Of a stretch of 9,317 nt of DNA, positions 1 through 6,505 are shown piece after piece; the stretch's first letter is position 1, and every line of letters begins with the position of its first letter. A program made the position numbers and the translations under genes. The stretch is from Planctomycetota bacterium (lineage in GTDB: Bacteria > Planctomycetota > UBA1135 > UBA2386): the NCBI GenBank assembly GCA_020425885.1, contig JAGQRA010000150.1, positions 1 through 9,317 on the forward strand. The letters are read 5' to 3'. The notes beneath the pieces were generated by a model. It saw only the letters and a list, made by a program, of their open reading frames with translations. It had not been told where the DNA came from and ran no database searches.

Positions 1-302
1 ACGTTGTCGACATCGCCGGCCTCGAGATCGGGCAGGCCGATCGGGCCGGGCCGCGGGCGGTGACGACCTCGTGGCCACAGCGCGCCCGCGACCTGACCGA
101 GCAGCTCGAGCGGGTAGGAGATCGGCTCACGCCGCAGGCGGCGGAACTTGGCGCGCAGCCATCGCCCCCGCGATGAGCGAGCTGCGTTGCGGACGACGAG
201 CACCTTCGTCTCGGGCAGCGCGGCCGCCAGCGCCTCGATCGCTTCGACGGTCGAGGCGCGCAGGTCGGAGCCGCTGAAGACGACGATGTGGCGTGAAGCC
301 AT
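1..302 (-). CDS. 5' part of a gene running off the left edge; possible formyltransferase-like protein
   Basis: Reading the minus strand from an ATG at 302-300 gives 100 uninterrupted codons to the window edge, so the gene has its start but no stop here. The protein begins MASRHIVVFSGSDLR, a hydrophobic beta strand followed by a glycine/serine turn and helix. A second strand, KVLVVRN, follows at about residues 33-39. This is a Rossmann-like alpha/beta opening. A basic stretch with RGRWLRAKFRRLRREP (about 45-60) and then ISYPLELLG (61-69) resembles the N-terminal part of some formyltransferase-like (PF00551-type) enzymes. That family call is by eye only, and the catalytic Asn-His-Asp region would lie outside the window. 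The gene starts 73 bp after the LRR gene's stop, in the same direction, and may be a late member of that transcript. No clear Shine-Dalgarno precedes the ATG. That a gene is here is likely; its function is weakly supported. Confidence 0.6.
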   Translation of the reverse strand, partial: MASRHIVVFSGSDLRASTVEAIEALAAALPETKVLVVRNAARSSRGRWLRAKFRRLRREPISYPLELLGQVAGALWPRGRHRPRPGPIGLPDLEAGDVDN

Positions 303-340
303 GTGCGGAGTGTGGCTTGCCGTCGGTCACTTTCAATGCG

Positions 341-364
341 CGGCCGAACGACGGTGGGCGGCCG
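341..364. repeat. Short inverted repeat between the LRR gene and the left-edge gene
   Basis: CGGCCG occurs at 341-346 and again at 359-364. The motif is self-complementary, so the two copies could form a 6-bp stem around a 12-base loop in the 73-bp gap after the LRR gene's stop codon. No T-run follows on the minus strand, so it is not a convincing intrinsic terminator. In GC-rich DNA such a repeat can arise by chance. Confidence 0.25.
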
Positions 365-375
365 TTCGTCGCTCG

Positions 376-1419
376 CTACTTCCGCCGGCGTCGGCCGCGG
401 TTCTCGGTCTGCTCCATCGGCTCGGGCAGGTCGGCGGCATCGACCACCTTGACGCCCGGGATCGACTCGCGCACCCGCAGCACCCCGCTCGCGGTGACCT
501 CCGTCTGCCACACGTAGAGCTGCTCGAGGTGCTTCAGCGTCGCCAGCGCGGTCAGGCCGTAGTCGCCGACCTTGCTGCCGTAGAGGTTGAGCGACCGCAG
601 CTCCTTGCACGCCGCGAGCTCGGCTGTACCGTGATTGCCGACGGCGGTCCGGCGCAGGTCGAGCGACAGCAGCGCCGGCATCTTGGCGATCGTCGAGCAG
701 GCCTGGTCGGTGATCTGCGTCGCCGCCAGGTTGAGTTCGGCGATGTTCGCGGCCAGCGGCAGCAGCTCCTCGATGGCATGGTCGTCGACGCCGTCGGAGT
801 TGCCGTAGCAGGTCACCACCAGCAACGGGCTGCCGTCGCCGATGCTCGTCACCTTGAACGGGCCCTTGCCGAGGCCGGCGAGGGTCTTCTCGGCGACCGG
901 CTTCAAGCCCTTGGCCAGCGCGACCCACGGCGACTCGCCCGGCTTGCCGGCCTTGCCGGAACGGGCGCTGCCCGAACGGGCGCTGCCGGCCGGCGGCTTG
1001 TCGCTGGCGGCGACGCCGTTGCCGCGCCACTTGCCGTAGTCGCCACCCTCGCTGATCCAGCGCTCGATCAGGTCGATCTGTTTCTTGGTCAGCGGCGTGC
1101 CCTTGTCGGGCGGCGGCATCAGGTCCTCGTTGTCGGCCTCGAGCGTGATGACCTCGAACAGCAGCGAGTCCTCCGGGTCGCCGGCCTTGATCAGCTTGCC
1201 GCGCTTGCTCTTGATGATGCCGTCCTTGCTGTCCAGCTCGACGTGGCCCTTGGGCTTCTTCACGCGGCCGTCGTCGCCGGTCTTCTCGGCGCTGTGACAC
1301 TCGATGCAGTGGCGCTCGAAGATCGGCCAGATGCTCTTGGCGAAGTCGACCTTCTTGTCCTGGGCGCTGAGCGGCAGCGCGAGGGCGATCAGGGACAGCG
1401 GGGCGAGGAGGCGGATCAT
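376..1419 (-). CDS. Exported PSCyt1-type CxxCH protein with C-terminal leucine-rich repeats
   Basis: This 347-residue protein starts with a short Sec-type signal (MIRLLAPLSLIALALPLSAQ). The open frame extends upstream to 1650, but that part overlaps the DUF1501 gene and is low-complexity, so the ATG at 1419 just before the signal is preferred; no strong Shine-Dalgarno is visible. The PSCyt1 (planctomycete cytochrome c) domain covers roughly residues 24-125. It has CIECH at 38-42, the covalent heme motif, and a likely distal ligand Met101 in LMPPPDKGTPL, followed by the usual helix KKQIDLIERWISEGG. A Gly/Ser/Ala/Lys linker (about 132-165) with two SARSG copies leads to four leucine-rich repeats of about 24 residues (about 224-321), such as KELRSLNLYGSKVGDYG, and a basic tail. 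It is the last gene of a three-gene operon, 31 bp after the DUF1501 stop. Inference: a secreted electron-carrying or sensing protein whose LRR part binds a partner. In many PSCyt1 proteins the domain is fused to DUF1549; here it is a separate protein joined to LRRs. Confidence 0.9.
   Translation of the reverse strand: MIRLLAPLSLIALALPLSAQDKKVDFAKSIWPIFERHCIECHSAEKTGDDGRVKKPKGHVELDSKDGIIKSKRGKLIKAGDPEDSLLFEVITLEADNEDLMPPPDKGTPLTKKQIDLIERWISEGGDYGKWRGNGVAASDKPPAGSARSGSARSGKAGKPGESPWVALAKGLKPVAEKTLAGLGKGPFKVTSIGDGSPLLVVTCYGNSDGVDDHAIEELLPLAANIAELNLAATQITDQACSTIAKMPALLSLDLRRTAVGNHGTAELAACKELRSLNLYGSKVGDYGLTALATLKHLEQLYVWQTEVTASGVLRVRESIPGVKVVDAADLPEPMEQTENRGRRRRK
959..988. repeat. 15-bp tandem duplication in the linker of the PSCyt1-LRR gene
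   Basis: Two adjacent 15-bp copies, 959-973 and 974-988, match at 14 of 15 positions (gaacgggcgctgccc and gaacgggcgctgccg on the plus strand). In the protein they encode the repeated pentapeptide SARSG in the flexible linker between the heme domain and the leucine-rich repeats. In-frame duplications like this change linker length without disturbing either domain. Confidence 0.8.
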
Positions 1420-1450
1420 GATGACGGCGGGCGTGCGATCGGGAGCGCGA

Positions 1451-2782
1451 TCAGGAGAAGATGGAGGTGACGGCCGAGCCCTTGTCGGCGACCTTGAACG
1501 GTCGTCCCGAGGGCGACATGACGACGTGATCGGTCGGGATGCCGCAGGCGTGGGCGATGGTGGCGTTGAAGTCCTGCACCGACACCGGGTCGTCGACGAC
1601 GTCGCGGCCTTCGGCGTCGGTCTTGCCGAAGCGTTGGCCACCGGCGACACCGCCGCCGGCGAGCAACGCGCTGAAGGCCTTCGGATAGTGGTTGCGCCCC
1701 TGATCCTGGTCGATGTCGGGCGTGCGGCCGAACTCCGTGCACAGCACGACGAGGGTCTCGCGCAGCAGGCCGCGACCGTCGAGGTCGGCGAGCAGCGCGG
1801 CGAGGCCCTGATCGATCTCGGGGCAACGCGTCTCGAGCGTGTCGAAGTTGTTGGCGTGCGTGTCCCAGCCGCCGGTCACGACCTCGACGAAGCGGACGCC
1901 GTGTTCGACGAGGCGGCGGGCGAGCAGGCAGCCCTTGCCGAACGACGTGTCGCCGTAGGCCGCGCTGACCGTGGCCGACTCCAGGCCGATGTCGAAGGCC
2001 GCCAGGTCGCTGCTGCGCATCAGCTTGACGGCATCGGCGTAGGCGTCGTGGTAGGCCTTGACGGCGCGATGCTCGTGCCTGGCCTCGAACGAGTCGTTGA
2101 GCTGCTCGAGCCGCTTGAGCCGACGCAGGAAACGGTCCTCGCTGACGCCGCCGGGGAGGTTGGCGTTCTGCAGCCCGGCATCGGCGCTGCCGATCGGCAG
2201 CGCCTGGTACTGGGGCGGGAAGTAGCCGGCGCTCGGCATGTCGGCGCCGCCGCCGATGATGACGTGTCCCGGCAGGGTCTCGTTGAGGCGGCCGGCGAGG
2301 CGGTGATGCCAGGCACCGAGGCTGGCGTGCTGGATCGTGCCGCGCATCTCGTAGCTGGTGCGCATGACGTAGCGGGCCTGTTCGTGTGCGCCCTGACGGC
2401 TCGACATCGAGTTGATGACGCAGACCTTGTCCATCTGGTCGGCGAGCCGCGGGAAGTACTGGCTCACCTGGATGCCGTCGGCCCGCGTCGCGATGGCCTG
2501 GATCGGACCCTGCGTCGCCTTGCCGGGCTTCGGGTCGAAGGTGTCGATGTGGCTCATGCCACCGCTCATGAACAGGTAGATCACGTGCTTGGCCGTGGCG
2601 CGGTTCAGCACGACCTGTCCGTCCGGTTCCTGTGGCCGCGCCGATCCCTGCAGCGTCGCCGCCAGGGCCTCGGGCCCGAACATGGCGGCGGTCGAGACGC
2701 CCAGGGTCGAACGGGCGAGGCCGCCGAGGAAGGCGCGGCGCGTCGCGATGTCGGAGCCGGCGATGATGTCTCTGAGTGTCAT
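1451..2782 (-). CDS. DUF1501 family protein, Tat-exported
   Basis: This 443-residue protein is near the usual DUF1501 length. A twin-arginine signal lies at the N-terminus: TRRAFLGG at residues 14-21 followed by an Ala/Leu/Gly-rich stretch ending near residue 42. This implies folded export, possibly with a bound metal. Family signatures appear in order: FMSGGMSHIDTFDPKP (71-86), GGWDTHANN (304-312), TEFGRTP (349-355) and GRNHYPKAF (362-370). DUF1501 is related to the alkaline phosphatase/sulfatase superfamily; the Asp/His/Glu residues in these motifs are the expected metal or active-site positions, but the substrate is unknown. The ATG at 2782 is well placed: AGGAGA at 2793-2788 sits 5 bases upstream, only 13 bp after the stop of the PSD1 gene. 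The tight spacing indicates co-transcription and probably coordinated translation with the DUF1549/DUF1553 gene, the typical planctomycete pairing. Confidence 0.95.
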   Translation of the reverse strand: MTLRDIIAGSDIATRRAFLGGLARSTLGVSTAAMFGPEALAATLQGSARPQEPDGQVVLNRATAKHVIYLFMSGGMSHIDTFDPKPGKATQGPIQAIATRADGIQVSQYFPRLADQMDKVCVINSMSSRQGAHEQARYVMRTSYEMRGTIQHASLGAWHHRLAGRLNETLPGHVIIGGGADMPSAGYFPPQYQALPIGSADAGLQNANLPGGVSEDRFLRRLKRLEQLNDSFEARHEHRAVKAYHDAYADAVKLMRSSDLAAFDIGLESATVSAAYGDTSFGKGCLLARRLVEHGVRFVEVVTGGWDTHANNFDTLETRCPEIDQGLAALLADLDGRGLLRETLVVLCTEFGRTPDIDQDQGRNHYPKAFSALLAGGGVAGGQRFGKTDAEGRDVVDDPVSVQDFNATIAHACGIPTDHVVMSPSGRPFKVADKGSAVTSIFS

Positions 2783-2795
2783 GTCGATCTCCTGA

Positions 2796-4883
2796 TCAGC
2801 GGACGAAGCGGAACTCGTTGGTGTTGCAGAGCACCCAGACCAGGTCGCGAATCGCGTCGCGGCCGTCGATCGCGATGGCCCGGCGCCACTCGCGGGTCTC
2901 CTCCTCGGTCGGCATGCGATTGAGCGTGGTCAGGAAGGCGACCTCGACGCGGCGCTTGCCGTCGTCGGCGGTGGTCAGGTCGCGGGCTAGCGCTGACGCG
3001 CCGGCGATCACGTTCTGGTCGAGGAAGCCGTTGAGCAGCGTCAGCACCTGCGGCACGGTGGCGTCGGCGCAGGCGGCTTCGATGGTCTCGCGATCGGACT
3101 GGCCGAACTGGCGCAGCAGGTGGTCGGGCGGTGCCGGCTGCGGCAGATCGCTGGCCCGCACCATGCCGTCCTCACTGCCCTTGGCCGCGCGGCGGCCGAG
3201 CGGCACGCCCATTTGCTCGAGCTCGGCGGCGATCTCCTGCACCCGCTCCTGGTCGCCGTCACGGCGGGCCGCGGCGAGTTCTCGCATCAGCGGCCGCGCC
3301 CGCCGCTGCAGCGCGGCGTCGTTGATCTTCTGCTGGCGCTGCTCGCGTTGCTGCTCCTGCATCTGGCGCCGCAGCATGACATTGGGGCTCATGCGGTTCT
3401 CGGCCATCGCCAGGATGTCGTCGATCGAGGCCTTCTTCATCTGCTCGTAGGCCGCGTAGATCGGCTGCGCGCGCGCGTCCATCGGCCGCAGCCGGTCGTC
3501 GATGTCGTCGTAGACCAGCGTCACCAGCGAGTCCCAGATCTGCTCGGCGGTCATGCGGCGCATGACCGGGCCCGGGAACGGGTAGGGTTCGCCCTGCGGC
3601 GGGTCGGTGCTCGGGCACTCGCGCCCGAACAGCTCGGTGTGGACCAGCACGCGCTCGAACTGCCGCAGGTCGTAGTCGAGCGCGACCAGCAGCTTCTCGA
3701 GGTGGTCCAGGATCTCCGGGTGGACGGCTTTGGTGTCCTTCTTCCAGTCGTCGATCGGCTCGACGAGGCCGCGGCCGAAGGTCCGATTCCACATCCGGTT
3801 GACGATCATCCGGGTGAAGTTCGGGTTCTTCTTGCCGGTCAGCCAGTCGGCGAAGGCGGCGCGCGAATCGATCCCGGTCTCGAGCGGCTTGCCGTCCTTG
3901 CGGGCCTGCCGCACCTGTCGGCGACGCTCGCTCGAGGTCGGTCGCTTGAGGCGGACCTTGGCGCCGAAGATCGTGCTGGCCGCCACTTCCTCGAGCGGTT
4001 TGGCGTCGTCGTAGGCGTAGTCCTTGGGCAGCTTCTCGGCCCCGGTGCCGTTGCCGCTGATGCCGTAGGTCAGGGTCTGCGTCAGCTGGCGGGCGATGGC
4101 GCGGGTGCGGTCATCGGCCCCTTCCAGCTTGGCCCGCGCGCCGCGGAGATTCTGCAACGCCTCGTCGTCGCGGTAGCGCAGGCCGCCGAAGAAGGCGGCC
4201 ATGCCGTAGAAGTCCATCTGGGTCCACACGTCCGACGGATGGTTGTGGCATTGCGCGCATTCGAGCCGGGTGCCGAGGAAGATGCGCACGGTGTTGGCCA
4301 TCGAATCGTGCGGCATGTTCATGTCGCGCAGCAGATGCCCGACCGCGCCGTTGCCCTCGGCATGCGCCGGCCCCTCGGCGGTCAGCATCTCGCGCACGAA
4401 CTGGTCGTACGGCTTGTCCTGCTGGACCGACTCGCGGATCCAGTGGGCGAACGGTTCGCCGTTGAGGCGGCCGTTGCGCGAGCGGACCCGCAAGATGTCG
4501 AACCACCAGTTGGCGAAGTGGCTGGTCCGCCCCGGCGAGTCGAGCAGCGAGTCGCACAGCCGCGAGCGCCGGTCCTCGTTCTGATCGCCGAGGAAGCGCT
4601 CGGTCTCGGCGAGCGTCGGGATGCGGCCGATGATCGTCAGGTAGGCGCGACGGACGAAGGTCGCGTCGTCGGCGACCGGGTTCGGCTGTTGGCGGTAGCG
4701 ACCGAGGCCGTGTTCGAGCAACGCGTCGAGCCGCGCCGTCTCGGACTTGATGCGCGAGCTCGACACCACCGACTCGACCGATCGCGCCGGTCGTTGCGGA
4801 TTGACGGCGGCAGTCTGGGCGAGGATGGGGGCCACCGCCAGTCCGGCGACGGCGAGGAACGGGCCCAGGTACGATCGATCCAT
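2796..4883 (-). CDS. DUF1549/DUF1553 (PSCyt2-PSD1) exported protein
   Basis: This 695-residue protein begins with a Sec-type signal (hydrophobic LGPFLAVAGLAVAPILAQ, residues 6-23). The DUF1549 (PSCyt2) part covers about 50-250 and holds YLTIIGRIPTLAE (81-93), HFANWWFDILRVRSRNG (122-138) and the conserved LECAQCHNHPSDVWTQMDF (207-225). CAQCH at 209-213 has the form of a covalent heme site. DUF1553 (PSD1) starts near 338 with SRAAFADWLTGKKNPNFTRM and VNRMWNRTFGRGLVEPIDD. It continues through MTAEQIWDSLVTL (444-456) and ends with the typical LCNTNEF (685-691). A charged Gln/Arg/Glu-rich, probably helical or coiled-coil stretch interrupts it at about 485-560. The ATG at 4883 is supported by GAGG about 8 bases upstream and by the signal peptide. 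It is the first gene of the operon with DUF1501 and PSCyt1-LRR. The biochemical role is unproven; an extracytoplasmic redox or polysaccharide-related function is the usual proposal. Confidence 0.95.
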   Translation of the reverse strand: MDRSYLGPFLAVAGLAVAPILAQTAAVNPQRPARSVESVVSSSRIKSETARLDALLEHGLGRYRQQPNPVADDATFVRRAYLTIIGRIPTLAETERFLGDQNEDRRSRLCDSLLDSPGRTSHFANWWFDILRVRSRNGRLNGEPFAHWIRESVQQDKPYDQFVREMLTAEGPAHAEGNGAVGHLLRDMNMPHDSMANTVRIFLGTRLECAQCHNHPSDVWTQMDFYGMAAFFGGLRYRDDEALQNLRGARAKLEGADDRTRAIARQLTQTLTYGISGNGTGAEKLPKDYAYDDAKPLEEVAASTIFGAKVRLKRPTSSERRRQVRQARKDGKPLETGIDSRAAFADWLTGKKNPNFTRMIVNRMWNRTFGRGLVEPIDDWKKDTKAVHPEILDHLEKLLVALDYDLRQFERVLVHTELFGRECPSTDPPQGEPYPFPGPVMRRMTAEQIWDSLVTLVYDDIDDRLRPMDARAQPIYAAYEQMKKASIDDILAMAENRMSPNVMLRRQMQEQQREQRQQKINDAALQRRARPLMRELAAARRDGDQERVQEIAAELEQMGVPLGRRAAKGSEDGMVRASDLPQPAPPDHLLRQFGQSDRETIEAACADATVPQVLTLLNGFLDQNVIAGASALARDLTTADDGKRRVEVAFLTTLNRMPTEEETREWRRAIAIDGRDAIRDLVWVLCNTNEFRFVR

Positions 4884-4900
4884 GCTTTGACCTCAGGGGA

Positions 4901-4919
4901 CGTGGCAGTCCTGCCGACG
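4901..4919. repeat. Imperfect inverted repeat in the leader of the three-gene operon
   Basis: cgtGGCAGtcCTGCCgacg reads as an inverted repeat: GGCAG and CTGCC separated by two bases, extended by CGT and ACG on the flanks with one unpaired G. It lies 18-36 bases upstream of the PSD1 ATG, in the 124-bp gap after the sulfotransferase gene where the operon's promoter should be. It could be an operator or a leader hairpin, but no -35/-10 pair can be assigned with confidence. Confidence 0.3.
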
Positions 4920-5007
4920 TATTGAACGGCAACGATCGGCATCTGACTAGGTGCGGCTACGTACATTCCTTGTCGCCGAAGGGTGCTGCGGGGACACGGC
5001 CGGGCCT

Positions 5008-5859
5008 TCACCAGTCGCAATCGCGCTCGTAGCCGAGGTCGATCAGCAGCCGGCCCCAACGTGCCTTGAAGTGGGCGACGTGCGCCGGCCCGAAGTGATT
5101 GCGCCAATCGCCGGGCGTCCCCTTCCGGTAGTGGCTGCCGGTGTCCTCCTGACCCGGTTCGCGGCCGGCCGTCTTGGCGGCGAAGCGATGCGCGTGCACG
5201 ATCTGCGTCAGCCGCTGCGATGCGATCGGTCCGCGCCGGCGCAGCAGCGACCAGCCGTTGGTCCTGGCATGGACGCGGTTCAGGAACTCGGTCGTGCGCG
5301 CGATCAGTCGCCGCGCCGTCGCGCCGTCGCGGTCGTCGAGCAGGCCGAGGAACCGCGCGACCTCGACGAAGCTCTGCTGCTCGTTGCCGATCATGTCCTC
5401 GAGGCGCAGTTCGAGGACGTGCGGCTGCCGGTAGTTCCAGCGCGCCATGCGGTCGACCTGGAAGCCGCTGAACTCGAACTCGAGGAACAGGCCTTCGTCC
5501 TTCGGCACCCGTTGCAGCTGCTCGCGGTGCGGCAACAGCTCGGGCCAGTCACCGGTGACGTGCGTCTTGAGGTGGGAGAAGTAGCCCGACACCATGACGT
5601 CGCGTGGATCGCGCACGATGTGGACGCCGCGGACGTCGGTGAGCGGGGCGATGTGCTCCGGGATCACGTTGGCATAGATCAGGAAGTCGATGCCGCGACG
5701 CGCCACGAAGCGGGCGAGATCGCGGTTGGCATCGTCCATGCCGTAGACGACCTCCTGGTGTCGGCCCGTCGCCTTGCAGATGCTGCGCAGGATCCCCGAG
5801 ATCCACTGCGAGGCGCACTTGTGGTGCCCGAAGTAGGCCAGGAGGGGGCGGCTGGACAT
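5008..5859 (-). CDS. PAPS-dependent sulfotransferase domain protein
   Basis: This 283-residue protein should transfer a sulfuryl group from PAPS to an acceptor hydroxyl or amine. All three classic sulfotransferase landmarks are present. The 5'-phosphosulfate loop is AYFGHHKCASQW (8-19), where Lys14 is the expected catalytic/phosphate-binding lysine. The 3'-phosphate site is VHIVRDPRDVMVSGYFSH (79-96), with Arg83 and Ser91. The C-terminal RKGTPGDWRNHF (245-256) matches the RKGxxGDWKNxF signature. There is no signal peptide or membrane segment, so it is probably cytoplasmic. The frame stays open to a TTG at 5904, but the ATG at 5859 is chosen because the protein then starts directly before the first beta strand, as in the family; no good Shine-Dalgarno precedes either. 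It follows the acetyltransferase gene by 72 bp, so co-transcription is possible. The acceptor cannot be deduced; polysaccharide, lipid and small-molecule acceptors are all open. Confidence 0.9.
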   Translation of the reverse strand: MSSRPLLAYFGHHKCASQWISGILRSICKATGRHQEVVYGMDDANRDLARFVARRGIDFLIYANVIPEHIAPLTDVRGVHIVRDPRDVMVSGYFSHLKTHVTGDWPELLPHREQLQRVPKDEGLFLEFEFSGFQVDRMARWNYRQPHVLELRLEDMIGNEQQSFVEVARFLGLLDDRDGATARRLIARTTEFLNRVHARTNGWSLLRRRGPIASQRLTQIVHAHRFAAKTAGREPGQEDTGSHYRKGTPGDWRNHFGPAHVAHFKARWGRLLIDLGYERDCDW

Positions 5860-5931
5860 GATAGGAATCTGGCGCCGGTGCGGAGCCGCCGCAACATGCT
5901 GCAAGGGTCCGGCGAGGTCAACGCCGCGGTC

Positions 5932-6444
5932 TCATTCGCGCACGATGGCCCAGGACGAAAGGTCCGTCGTCGCGCCGTCCTTGGTGACGGCAGAGCGCAG
6001 CGTGCCTTCGTGCTCGAATCCCGATTTCACCAGCACGCGGATCGACGCGACGTTCCAGCCGAACACCTGCGCCTCGATGCGGCAGACGTCGAGATGGGCG
6101 AACACCCACTCGACGAACACCGGCAGCACCGCGCTGACGATGCCCCTGCCGTGATGGGCGGTGCCGAGCCAGAAGCCGCACTCGAAGCTGCGCCGCCGCA
6201 CGTCCTCGCCGATGCGGCCGCCGATCGAGCCTGCCGCCGCGCCGTCGACCTCGATCGCGAACGCGATCAGGTCGCCGCGCGCGACCGCGGCGATGAACTC
6301 GCGGGCATGATCGGCGGTGTAGGGATGCGGCACGCGATCGCGGAGGTTGCGCCAGATCGCGCGGTCGTTCATGTGCCGCGCGATCGACTCGGCGTCGGCG
6401 GGCGTGAACGGGCGGATACGGGCCTGGTCGAGAGTGCGGTCCAC
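5932..6444 (-). CDS. GNAT family N-acetyltransferase, RimJ/RimL type
   Basis: This 170-residue, single-domain protein is the usual size for RimJ/RimL-like GNATs, which transfer acetyl from acetyl-CoA to an amino group. It opens with ARIRPFTPADAESIARHMND (9-27 region), the typical first strand and helix. A central beta sheet follows (LIAFAIEVDGAAAGSIGG). Motif A is at FWLGTAHHGRGIVSAVLP (91-108), where the HHGRGI turn corresponds to the acetyl-CoA pyrophosphate-binding Q/RxxGxG/A loop. The C-terminal part has NVASIRVLVKSGFEHEG (131-147), the Asn...Ser...Gly-Phe signature of this subgroup. The start is a GTG at 6444, the first plausible start before the domain; no strong Shine-Dalgarno is visible. 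It lies 61 bp after the caspase-like gene and 72 bp before the sulfotransferase gene. The substrate (ribosomal protein N-terminus, amino sugar, antibiotic or other amine) cannot be decided from sequence. Confidence 0.9.
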   Translation of the reverse strand: MDRTLDQARIRPFTPADAESIARHMNDRAIWRNLRDRVPHPYTADHAREFIAAVARGDLIAFAIEVDGAAAGSIGGRIGEDVRRRSFECGFWLGTAHHGRGIVSAVLPVFVEWVFAHLDVCRIEAQVFGWNVASIRVLVKSGFEHEGTLRSAVTKDGATTDLSSWAIVRE

Positions 6445-6505
6445 GGTGGCAGGCGCCCATCGCAGCCTGACGCGCTCGGCATTGCAAGCGGGCGGGCGTC
6501 GGGCT

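Noticed and set aside
127..336. 69-codon minus-strand frame ahead of the left-edge gene
   Set aside because: It is out of frame with the better open frame starting at 302 and has only Arg/Ala-rich sequence.
341..364. Intrinsic terminator after the LRR gene
   Set aside because: The CGGCCG inverted repeat can form a stem but no T-run follows on the minus strand, so it is listed only as a repeat.
1420..1650. 77-residue upstream extension of the PSCyt1-LRR gene
   Set aside because: It overlaps the end of the DUF1501 gene, is Pro/Arg/Ser-rich and would bury the signal peptide inside the protein.
5860..5904. TTG start extending the sulfotransferase by 15 residues
   Set aside because: The extra residues have no family match, and the ATG at 5859 places the PAPS-binding strand at the normal distance from the N-terminus.
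5918..6487. 189-codon minus-strand frame overlapping the GNAT gene
   Set aside because: It is an Arg/Pro-rich shadow of the acetyltransferase in another frame; the GNAT motifs lie in the frame ending at 5932.
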